Origin: CALEUX01 sp037439945
GTDB taxonomy: Bacteria; Bacteroidota; Bacteroidia; Bacteroidales; Marinilabiliaceae
DNA length: 6,739 nt
Assembly (NCBI GenBank): GCA_037439945.1
Contig: JBBIVA010000149.1
Span: 1 to 6,739, forward strand
Reading direction: 5' to 3'
Position 1 is the stretch's first letter, and each line of letters starts with the position of its first letter. The notes beneath the pieces were generated by a model. It saw only the letters and a list, made by a program, of their open reading frames with translations. It was not told the origin of the DNA and searched no databases. Positions 1 through 6,522 of this stretch are shown here, in pieces. Made by a program: the position numbers and the translations under genes.

Positions 1-29
1 TATTTTAATAATAGCTTTCTAAGCCTGGT

Positions 30-71
30 GAAATTTGGCTCAGAATGAATACTTTTCTGGCTTCAAATTTC
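30..71 (+). other. bulged stem-loop at left edge
   Basis: GAAATTTG (30-37) pairs with CAAATTTC (64-71), and inside it CAGAA (41-45) pairs with TTCTG (55-59), separated by a small internal loop (gct against gctt) and closed by a 9-base loop. That gives 13 base pairs in total. There is no T-run directly after the stem; the nearest, TTTTT, lies about 20 bases downstream, so this is not a standard intrinsic terminator. It may be the 3' end structure of an upstream gene, or chance pairing in AT-rich DNA. Confidence 0.25.
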
Positions 72-130
72 CGGGTTTACTTCGTCGGTTTTTATCAGTG
101 TACCTAAATTAATATAATCCAAATTTTTTA

Positions 131-157
131 TTGCATTTATGGGTTAGAATAATTTTG
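131..157 (+). promoter_or_regulatory. candidate promoter upstream of hppA (distal)
   Basis: TAATTTTG at 150-157 fits the Bacteroidota -7 consensus TAnnTTTG exactly. A TTG at 131-133 lies 16 bases upstream, somewhat closer than the usual spacing of about 19-21. It would give a leader of roughly 240 bases before the hppA start. In DNA this AT-rich, matches of this kind arise by chance, so confidence is low. Confidence 0.22.
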
Positions 158-170
158 AGTTGAATTTTCA

Positions 171-200
171 TTGAATAAGCAAAACTTTAGGCTATATTTA
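171..200 (+). promoter_or_regulatory. candidate promoter upstream of hppA (proximal)
   Basis: TTG at 171-173 is followed after 19 bases by TATATTTA (193-200), one mismatch from TAnnTTTG. The spacing is the expected one for the Bacteroidota housekeeping sigma factor. Transcription would begin near 207 and leave a leader of about 200 bases. It competes with the candidate at 131-157, and I cannot choose between them from sequence alone. Confidence 0.28.
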
Positions 201-248
201 ACACTTTGTTTGTAATTAAAGCAAAAATTTGGATAAATTGTCATGGTT

Positions 249-264
249 TCAAATGCCAATTTGA
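249..264. repeat. perfect 6+6 inverted repeat in hppA leader
   Basis: TCAAAT (249-254) and ATTTGA (259-264) are exact reverse complements separated by gcca. The element could be a small operator or a short RNA hairpin in the hppA leader. The arms are short and AT-rich, so chance occurrence is quite possible. Confidence 0.2.
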
Positions 265-406
265 TTATAAATTCGCTATTTTCGTTTTTATTTCCAATAA
301 TCAAAAGTTAGGGTCGGGATAAAGGAGATGGATTTGATTTAATTGAAAAGCAGAGTTTTTTTTGTAAGGAACCCAATTTCATTTTATAATTTAATACAAA
401 CCTTTT

Positions 407-2695
407 ATGATTAATCCTGTATTTTGGCTTGTCCCAATTACCTCAGTAATTGCACTTTATTTTGCCTGGCACTTCTTCAGGCAAATGATGAAAAACTCAG
501 AAGGTACCGATATTATGAAAGAGATCTCCCAGCATGTGCGCGAAGGAGCAATGGCTTATTTAAAGCGGCAATATAGGGTGGTGGCTTTGGTATTTGTGGT
601 ACTTGTTGTACTTCTTGCCCTTCTTGCCTATTTAGGTGTTCAAAACCCATTTGTTCCGGTGGCATTTTTAACCGGGGGTTTATTTTCTGGTATTTGCGGT
701 TTTCTGGGTATGAAAACAGCAACCTATGCTTCGGCCCGGACCGCTCATGGTGCATCAACATCTTTAAACCAGGGGCTTAAAATAGCTTTCCGTAGTGGTG
801 CCGTTATGGGTCTTGTTGTTGTTGGTTTCGGACTTTTAGATATTGCCCTTTGGTTCTGGTTTTTAAACGATATAATATTTACACCTGAAAATATGGCAGC
901 CGGGCTTGAATTTATGGGCCTAACCTTTGTACACTCAGGAACAACTGATCATCATAAAATGGTTGAGATTACCGCTACCATGCTAACATTTGGTATGGGA
1001 GCCTCAACCCAGGCTTTATTTGCCCGTGTTGGTGGTGGTATTTACACCAAAGCTGCTGATGTGGGAGCCGACCTTGTTGGTAAAGTAGAAGCCAATATTC
1101 CGGAAGATGACCCAAGAAACCCTGCAACAATTGCCGATAACGTAGGCGACAATGTTGGTGATGTTGCTGGTATGGGGGCCGATCTTTATGAATCATATTG
1201 TGGGTCAATTTTAGCTACAGCGGCTCTTGGTGCAGCCTTACCACTTTCAGGCGCTGAACAGATGAAGGCTATTATTGCACCAATGATTGTGGCCGGTATA
1301 GGGATTATCCTTTCAATAGCAGGTATTTACATGGTGCGGACCAAAGAATCTGCTACCCAGAAAAACCTGCTTCATGCCTTACTAATTGGCACTGGTGGCA
1401 GTTCAATATTGATTTTGGCTGCCCTTGCTGTACTGGCTTATTTTAACTGGATTACCTGGGGTGTATTCGGATCTGTTATTGCAGGTTTGCTTGCAGGAGT
1501 TATTATTGGACAAGGAACCGAGTATTTTACTTCTGATGAATATAAACCCACACGAGGTATTGCCAACCAAGCAAAGCAGGGCCCGGCAACAACCATAATT
1601 GATGGTATCGCTGTTGGTATGTTTTCTACTTGGATTCCGGTTGTTACTATAGTAGTTGGTATTATTGCTGCTTACGGATTTGCAGGTGGGTTTACAAACT
1701 TTGCACAGGGAGTTTACGGCATTGGTTTTGCGGCTGTTGGAATGCTCTCAACCTTAGGCATTACTTTGGCCACAGATGCATTCGGACCAATTGCCGACAA
1801 CGCTGGTGGTAATGCTGAAATGTCTGAATTACCTGCTGAAGTGCGTGAACGTACCGATGCCCTTGATATGCTTGGTAATACTACCGCTGCAACTGGTAAG
1901 GGTTTTGCAATTGGTTCTGCTGCATTAACTGCCATGGCTTTGCTGGCCGCCTACCTTGAAGAAGTTCGTTTATGGCTTGGAAAAATGGCTGACGCTTCGG
2001 TTGAAGGTTATAAGGCTGTTGGTAATGTACTTTTTTATCGTGGAGAGTCCCCTGTTGGAGTTGAAGGTAAGGAGTTGGTTGAACTTTCCACTGCATCTAT
2101 CCCCGATTTTGTTTCAGCATATGATTTATCAATATTCAACCCAATGGTGCTTGGAGGAATATTTTTGGGCTCTATGATGGCATTTGTATTTTGTGCCCTT
2201 ACTATGAAAGCTGTTGGCAGAGCAGCAGCTGATATGGTCGAGGAGGTTCGCCGTCAGTTTCGCGAAATACCGGGAATCATGGACAAATCAGCAAAACCTG
2301 ATTATGCCCGTTGCGTAGCAATTTCTACCAAAGGGGCACAAAAGGAAATGATTTTTCCATCACTTTTGGCAATTGCGGTTCCCGTTTTAGTTGGGGTTAC
2401 TTTTGGTGTTGCCGGAGTAATAGGATTGCTTATAGGTGGTTTAACAACCGGTTTTACTTTGGCATGTATGCTTAATAATGCCGGTGGCGCATGGGATAAC
2501 GCAAAAAAATATGTTGAAAAAGGCAACCTTGGCGGTAAAGGAAGTGTAACCCACAAGGCAAGTGTGGTTGGTGATACAGTAGGAGATCCATTTAAAGATA
2601 CATCAGGGCCTTCATTAAACATTTTAATTAAACTTATGACCATGGTTGCAGTGGTTATGAGTGGATTAACTGTGGCTTATTCAATATTTGGATAA
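407..2695 (+). CDS. hppA: K+-dependent ion-translocating membrane pyrophosphatase (likely Na+ or Na+/H+ pump)
   Basis: HppA is an inner-membrane homodimer that hydrolyses pyrophosphate to phosphate and uses the energy to export Na+ and/or H+. The 762 residues contain many hydrophobic helices (e.g. about 4-26, 56-79, 82-104, 128-154, 187-207), fitting the family's 16-helix core. The substrate site is intact: the DVGADLVGKVE motif at 218-228, the PEDDPRNPATIADNVGDNVGD block at 232-252, the NAGGAWDNAKK block at 691-701, and GDPFKDTSGPS at 725-735. Ala494 and Gly497 in GNTTAATGKG are the K+-dependent signature (K+-independent enzymes have Lys and Thr there). Glu262, three residues after Asp259, sits where Na+ pumps carry their gating glutamate. 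Two loops (about 155-186 and 523-574) make the protein slightly longer than usual. The start is the ATG at 407, with no Shine-Dalgarno. The gene stands alone and ends at its own terminator. Family assignment is near certain; the transported ion is inferred. Confidence 0.97.
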   Translation: MINPVFWLVPITSVIALYFAWHFFRQMMKNSEGTDIMKEISQHVREGAMAYLKRQYRVVALVFVVLVVLLALLAYLGVQNPFVPVAFLTGGLFSGICGFLGMKTATYASARTAHGASTSLNQGLKIAFRSGAVMGLVVVGFGLLDIALWFWFLNDIIFTPENMAAGLEFMGLTFVHSGTTDHHKMVEITATMLTFGMGASTQALFARVGGGIYTKAADVGADLVGKVEANIPEDDPRNPATIADNVGDNVGDVAGMGADLYESYCGSILATAALGAALPLSGAEQMKAIIAPMIVAGIGIILSIAGIYMVRTKESATQKNLLHALLIGTGGSSILILAALAVLAYFNWITWGVFGSVIAGLLAGVIIGQGTEYFTSDEYKPTRGIANQAKQGPATTIIDGIAVGMFSTWIPVVTIVVGIIAAYGFAGGFTNFAQGVYGIGFAAVGMLSTLGITLATDAFGPIADNAGGNAEMSELPAEVRERTDALDMLGNTTAATGKGFAIGSAALTAMALLAAYLEEVRLWLGKMADASVEGYKAVGNVLFYRGESPVGVEGKELVELSTASIPDFVSAYDLSIFNPMVLGGIFLGSMMAFVFCALTMKAVGRAAADMVEEVRRQFREIPGIMDKSAKPDYARCVAISTKGAQKEMIFPSLLAIAVPVLVGVTFGVAGVIGLLIGGLTTGFTLACMLNNAGGAWDNAKKYVEKGNLGGKGSVTHKASVVGDTVGDPFKDTSGPSLNILIKLMTMVAVVMSGLTVAYSIFG

Positions 2696-2716
2696 TATAA
2701 AATAAAATTTCTTAAG

Positions 2717-2760
2717 GCGGAATCTTTTTGCGGTTAACAAAAAGGTTCCGCTTTTTGTTT
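2717..2760 (+). terminator. intrinsic terminator of hppA
   Basis: A 14-base arm, GCGGAATCTTTTTG (2717-2730), pairs over its full length with CAAAAAGGTTCCGC (2738-2751), with one T:G pair and a 7-base loop. A T-run (TTTTTGTTT, 2752-2760) follows directly. It lies 22 bases after the hppA stop codon and separates hppA transcription from the next gene. Confidence 0.9.
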
Positions 2761-2787
2761 GTATTAAATTATTACCCAAATTTGTAA

Positions 2788-2819
2788 TTTAAGCCAAAAA
2801 AGCGGGGGTAATATGTTTG
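2788..2819 (+). promoter_or_regulatory. candidate promoter of the PLP enzyme gene
   Basis: TATGTTTG (2812-2819) matches the Bacteroidota -7 consensus TAnnTTTG exactly. TTTA (2788-2791), 20 bases upstream, matches three of four bases of the -33 TTTG. Since hppA ends in a strong terminator, the next gene needs its own promoter, which supports this site. Transcription would start around 2825, about 60 bases before the ATG. Confidence 0.45.
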
Positions 2820-2845
2820 TAAATCACATAATAGATTTATAAATC
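2820..2845. repeat. triple TAAATC half-site cluster next to the promoter
   Basis: TAAATC (2820-2825), GATTTA (2834-2839) and TAAATC (2840-2845) are three copies of one 6-base unit in alternating orientation. The last two form the perfect 12-base palindrome GATTTATAAATC. The cluster begins directly after the -7 element, where a repressor would block transcription start. An operator role is an inference from position and symmetry only. Confidence 0.27.
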
Positions 2846-2883
2846 AAGCACCATTAATTAGGGTTATTAACGATAATTTATTT

Positions 2884-3834
2884 ATGGCACTTCCGGGATT
2901 TGATGATTTATTATCGGCTCATGAAAAAATTAAGCCATTTATAAGGCGTACGGCAGTTATATCAAGTTCTTCGATGAACAAATTGTTCGGGGCCGAGATT
3001 TTTTTTAAGTGCGAACATCAACAAAAAGCAGGTGCTTTTAAGTTCCGGGGGGCTTCCAATGCCGTGTTATCCTTATCGGATGGCGATGCTCTCAAAGGCG
3101 TTGCAACCCATTCATCGGGGAACCATGCCGCAGCCCTTGCCCTGGCTGCCAAAATAAGGGGAATACAGGCTTATATTGTTATGCCGGTGTCAGCGCCGGA
3201 AATAAAAGTGCAAACAGTTATTAATAACGGAGGTATTATTACATTTTGTGAAGCTTCCCTGGAAGCCAGGGAAGAAACCCTTAATAAAGTTGTTGAAAAA
3301 ACCGCGGCAAGGGTAATTCATCCCTACAACAATTTTCAGGTAATTTGCGGACAGGGAACTGCAACAATTGAATTAATTGAAGAAACGGGTTTTCTTGATG
3401 TTGTTATGGCACCTGTTGGTGGCGGTGGATTGCTAAGCGGAACATCAATTGCAGCAAAGCATTTATTAAATAAATGTAAAGTTATTGCCGGTGAGCCCCA
3501 AATGGCCGATGATGCTATGCGTTCATTTAAAACGGGGCGTATTATTTATTCAACATACCCCGATACAATAGCCGATGGATTAAAAACTTCATTGGGTGAT
3601 TTGACTTTTGAAATTATCAAAAAAAATGTTGACGATATTTTTACGGCAACAGAAGAGGAAATAAAATCTGCCATGGTTTTGTTACTAAATCATGCAGGAA
3701 TTTTAGCAGAACCATCGTCGGCAGTGCCGTTGGCCACTATGATTGAAAATAAGGGCTATTTTAAGGGAAAACGTATTGGCATTATAATTAGCGGTGGTAA
3801 TATTAATCCTGGTAAATATGATTTTTTAAGCTGA
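2884..3834 (+). CDS. fold-type II PLP enzyme, serine racemase / threonine-hydroxyaspartate dehydratase family
   Basis: This cytoplasmic enzyme of 316 residues belongs to the family that includes serine racemase, catabolic threonine ammonia-lyase and 3-hydroxyaspartate dehydratase. Lys53, in GAFKFRGA (50-57), should bind pyridoxal phosphate. SSGNH at 77-81 supplies Asn80 for the cofactor and Ser78, the second catalytic base of serine racemases. The glycine loop at 179-182 should hold the cofactor phosphate, and Ser303 in SGGN (303-306) should contact the pyridine nitrogen. Glu204, Ala208 and Asp210 in EPQMADD align with the Mg2+ site of human serine racemase (Glu210, Ala214, Asp216). There is no C-terminal ACT domain, unlike biosynthetic IlvA, and the length fits the short catabolic or racemase forms. 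No amino-acid pathway neighbours are present. The ATG at 2884 has no Shine-Dalgarno. The family is sure; whether it racemises serine, deaminates serine/threonine or acts on hydroxyaspartate is not settled. Confidence 0.9.
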   Translation: MALPGFDDLLSAHEKIKPFIRRTAVISSSSMNKLFGAEIFFKCEHQQKAGAFKFRGASNAVLSLSDGDALKGVATHSSGNHAAALALAAKIRGIQAYIVMPVSAPEIKVQTVINNGGIITFCEASLEAREETLNKVVEKTAARVIHPYNNFQVICGQGTATIELIEETGFLDVVMAPVGGGGLLSGTSIAAKHLLNKCKVIAGEPQMADDAMRSFKTGRIIYSTYPDTIADGLKTSLGDLTFEIIKKNVDDIFTATEEEIKSAMVLLLNHAGILAEPSSAVPLATMIENKGYFKGKRIGIIISGGNINPGKYDFLS

Positions 3835-3876
3835 TATGTATAACCCAACCGGTTAAAAGCTTAAAACCTTAATAGT

Positions 3877-3924
3877 ATTAATGGGGTCAACATTCAGGAT
3901 GATGAACATAATATGTTGATTAAT
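3877..3924. other. bulged inverted repeat between convergent genes
   Basis: ATTAA (3877-3881) plus TCAACAT (3887-3893) pair with ATGTTGATTAAT (3913-3924), giving 12 base pairs with a 5-base bulge and a 19-base loop. It lies between the stop codons of the PLP enzyme gene and cls, where a two-way terminator would be expected. It is AT-rich and no T-run follows on either side, so a terminator function is weakly supported. No better terminator is visible in the 128-base gap (3835-3962). Confidence 0.22.
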
Positions 3925-3962
3925 ACGGTTTAATGGCTAATATTATAAAGAAAATGAAATTA

Positions 3963-5426
3963 TTAAAGTAAAGGACTTACCAAACGGGCAAACGATTCTT
4001 TTGTTTTCTCAATCAGCGGCCGCTTGCCCCACTCTTCAGCCAATACCCGTTTACTGTTATTTATATCCTCGAGAAAAGTATTTCTCAATTCCACCGATGT
4101 TTCATCATCAAATATAAATGCAGTAATTTCGAAGTTTTGTTCAAAACTCCTGAAATCCATATTAGCTGAACCAATAACTGAAATGGTATCATCAACTATC
4201 ATTACCTTGGAATGCAAAAACCCTTTTAGGTAAAAATAGAATTTTACTTCAGCTTCAAGCATTTCGCGAATAAATGACCGCGACGATAACAGTGTAACAA
4301 AAGCGTCGCTTTTTTCGGGAATAATAATTCGGACATCCACACCTCCCAGTGCGGCAGTTTTGAGCGCCAGTAGCACACTTTCACTGGGCATAAAATATGG
4401 GGTTGCTATATAAACGTATTTTTTTGCGGCAGCAATTGCCTGGAAAATACCCATCATAATTGCAGGCCAGTCGCTATCGGGGCCACTGGCCACTATTTGA
4501 ACCATTTTTTGCCCCAATGGGTTTTTAACAGGGAAGTACTTACGGTCGTGCAGCTCTGTTTGGCTCACAAAAAACCAATCGGTTAAAAAAACCGTTTGAA
4601 GGGTGTTTACCGCATCGCCATCAATCATTAAATGGGTATCGCGCCAAATACCGTAATCAGAGCTTCCTTTCACATACCTGTCGGCAATATTAATTCCCCC
4701 TAAAAAGCCAATCTGACCATCGATTACAATAATTTTACGGTGGTTACGGTAATTAACCTTGCTTGTAAGGTTTGGGAACCTAACCTGCAAAAATGAATAC
4801 GCATGGATACCTGCATTGTGCATCTCCCTGAAAAATGGCTTTTTAAGCTCCCAGCTTCCAACATCATCAACAATCAATCGAACTTCAACTCCCTGTGAGG
4901 CTTTTCGTTTTAAAATTTCTTTTATAATACCGCCTATTTCATCCTCCTCAAAAATATAATATTCAAGATGGATAAAATGCCGGGCCGATTCAAGTGCATC
5001 AATAATTGCGCTGAAGGTTGCTTTTCCATTTTGCAATACATTAACATTATTTCCAATGGTTATAACAGCACTACTATTGTTAAGCAACAGGGTTATTAAA
5101 CTTCTTTTTTCTTCAAGTAATGGGTTTTCAAATATTTCACCTTCCGATAAATGATTAATTTGTTCGTGGGCAAGATTTGACAATGATTCATGATTGCGAA
5201 GACCTTTGCGGGCAATAATTTTTTCTTTGCGAAAGTTTTGTCCGAAAAATATAAAAAATATAAAGCCAATAACAGGAAGTAAAATAAGAACCAATACCCA
5301 GGAAATTGTTTTTAACGGGTTGCGGTTTTCAAGAACAGTATAAACCACTACAATTAAGATACTGATTATATAAACAATCAATAAAATCGGACTCACAATT
5401 TGGGTAATATTCTGTATAAGCCCCAT
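3963..5426 (-). CDS. cls: cardiolipin synthase (two-PLD-domain, ClsA type)
   Basis: The enzyme is an inner-membrane protein that condenses two phosphatidylglycerol molecules into cardiolipin and glycerol. From the ATG at 5426 it has 487 residues, the usual length for this family. Two N-terminal membrane helices (about 12-33 and 40-63) match the PLDc_N region, followed by a basic stretch with QNFRKEK. Two HKD motifs make up the catalytic site: H229-K231-D236 (HRKIIVID) followed by GGIN, and H405-K407-D412 (HSKVMIVD) followed by GSAN. Both are intact. A longer reading is possible from a TTG at 5498, inside ribD, but it adds 24 residues, uses a weak start codon and exceeds the family length, so I prefer the ATG. 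The gene follows ribD by 34 bases on the same strand and is probably co-transcribed. The family is certain; the exact phospholipid donor is inferred. Confidence 0.94.
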   Translation of the reverse strand: MGLIQNITQIVSPILLIVYIISILIVVVYTVLENRNPLKTISWVLVLILLPVIGFIFFIFFGQNFRKEKIIARKGLRNHESLSNLAHEQINHLSEGEIFENPLLEEKRSLITLLLNNSSAVITIGNNVNVLQNGKATFSAIIDALESARHFIHLEYYIFEEDEIGGIIKEILKRKASQGVEVRLIVDDVGSWELKKPFFREMHNAGIHAYSFLQVRFPNLTSKVNYRNHRKIIVIDGQIGFLGGINIADRYVKGSSDYGIWRDTHLMIDGDAVNTLQTVFLTDWFFVSQTELHDRKYFPVKNPLGQKMVQIVASGPDSDWPAIMMGIFQAIAAAKKYVYIATPYFMPSESVLLALKTAALGGVDVRIIIPEKSDAFVTLLSSRSFIREMLEAEVKFYFYLKGFLHSKVMIVDDTISVIGSANMDFRSFEQNFEITAFIFDDETSVELRNTFLEDINNSKRVLAEEWGKRPLIEKTKESFARLVSPLL

Positions 5427-5460
5427 AAAATTTAGTGCTTGAAGGTGGTTTTCTAAATTA

Positions 5461-6522
5461 CTAATTATTACGATATATAAACAAACTACTGTTACCAAAT
5501 TTTTCGAACTGTACAGGCTTATTTTTTAGTACAGGGGACACAACCCCGTTAGTAAACCATTGGTTACCTGTAAAAACCCTGGCCTCATCCCATAACCCCA
5601 TATCAATAAAAGCATTAAGCAAAACTGAACCACCTTCAACAATTAATGATTGAATTCCTTTTTTGTAAAGAGTTTCAAGAATCGCTATAATTGGATTTGT
5701 ATTATCAGGGATGAGAATTGTTTCAGAGTTATCAAAATATACATCTTTATTGCCTGTAAAAACCAATGTTTGTGATTCACCATTAAAAAGAGCAAGGTTT
5801 GGTGGTAATGTTCCATTACGGTCAAGAACTATTCTAATTGGGTTTGGGCCACACCAACCACGTACTGTTAGTAAAGGGTTATCCATTCGGGCTGTGTTTG
5901 ATCCAATAAGAATAGCCATTTCACGGGTACGCCATAAATGAACTAATCGCCTTGCATGTTCATTGGTTATCCAGGTTGGACGGTTTCCGGGCCCTTCAGT
6001 TCTGTTTATGTCAATAAAACCATCTTGTGTTGCAGCCCATTTTAAAATAATATAAGGGCGTTTTTTTTCGTGAAATGTAAAAAACCTACGGTTTAGCTCG
6101 CGGCTTTCTGTTTCTAAAACCCCGCTTAAAACATTCACCCCCGACGCTTTAAGCATGGCAATTCCTTTGCCCGCAACTTCTGAAAATGAATCTACACAAC
6201 CAATAACTACAGTAGCGATTTTTTTTTGCTGAATTAACATGGCACATGGCGGTGTTTTGCCAAAATGCGCACATGGTTCAAGGTTTACGTATAAATTTGA
6301 CTCCTTCAAAAGATCATGATTTTTTACCGACTCAATTGCTATAACTTCGGCATGTGGGCCTCCGGCTTTACGATGATAACCCTCGCCAATTATTTGGTTT
6401 TGGTAAACAACAACTGCTCCCACCACTGGGTTTGGCCAGGTTAAACCTTCACCATTACGGGCAAGCTGAAGGCAACGGCCCATAAATAATTCGTGTTGTT
6501 GATTTTTAACGGTTAATTGCAT
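5461..6522 (-). CDS. ribD: bifunctional riboflavin biosynthesis deaminase/reductase RibD
   Basis: RibD carries out two consecutive cytoplasmic steps of riboflavin synthesis: it deaminates the diaminopyrimidine product of GTP cyclohydrolase II, then reduces the ribose side chain with NADPH. With 353 residues it has the full two-domain length. The N-terminal deaminase shows PNPVVGAVVV (30-39), HAE (57-59) with zinc ligand His57 and catalytic Glu59, and PCAHFGKTPPC (83-93), which contributes zinc ligands Cys84 and Cys93. The C-terminal reductase begins at RPYIILKWAATQDG (155-168) and has the conserved DNPLLTVR (214-221) and VEGGSVLLNAF (295-305). The start is the ATG at 6522, with AAGG (6531-6534) 8 bases upstream. 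A TTG directly before it would add one residue and is less likely. No other rib genes are in the window; cls follows 34 bases downstream. Confidence 0.95.
   Translation of the reverse strand: MQLTVKNQQHELFMGRCLQLARNGEGLTWPNPVVGAVVVYQNQIIGEGYHRKAGGPHAEVIAIESVKNHDLLKESNLYVNLEPCAHFGKTPPCAMLIQQKKIATVVIGCVDSFSEVAGKGIAMLKASGVNVLSGVLETESRELNRRFFTFHEKKRPYIILKWAATQDGFIDINRTEGPGNRPTWITNEHARRLVHLWRTREMAILIGSNTARMDNPLLTVRGWCGPNPIRIVLDRNGTLPPNLALFNGESQTLVFTGNKDVYFDNSETILIPDNTNPIIAILETLYKKGIQSLIVEGGSVLLNAFIDMGLWDEARVFTGNQWFTNGVVSPVLKNKPVQFEKFGNSSLFIYRNN

Larger units (their letters stand above)
1..406. other. AT-rich gene-free region upstream of hppA
   Basis: No convincing gene is visible on either strand. 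A short open stretch in the first + frame ends at a TGA at 46-48; it could be the tail of a gene outside the window, but about 15 codons are too few to judge. The region holds a bulged stem-loop near the left edge (30-71), two weak Bacteroidota-type promoter candidates (131-157 and 171-200) and a perfect 6+6 inverted repeat (249-264). If transcription of hppA starts at either candidate, the mRNA leader would be roughly 200-240 bases, long enough to carry regulation. I recognise no known riboswitch in it. Confidence 0.6.

Noticed and set aside
1..48. Open + strand stretch ending in TGA at the left edge
   Set aside because: About 15 codons without a start or motif; such a run is expected by chance and cannot be called a partial gene.
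328..342. Four-codon frame preceded by AAAGGAG
   Set aside because: Too short to call as a leader peptide; there is no run of regulatory codons and no attenuator structure next to it. Kept only as a remark on the hppA leader.
2302..2643. 113-codon open frame on the - strand inside hppA
   Set aside because: It lies fully within the strongly supported hppA coding sequence, has no recognisable domain, and is explained by the complementary codon pattern of that gene. The same applies to the shorter antisense frames at 513-761, 975-1208, 1714-1935 and 1881-2096.
4024..4233. + strand open frames opposite cls and ribD (4024-4233, 4759-4959, 5711-5941)
   Set aside because: All are antisense to intact enzyme genes, carry no motif, and include stretches complementary to catalytic motifs, so they are shadows.
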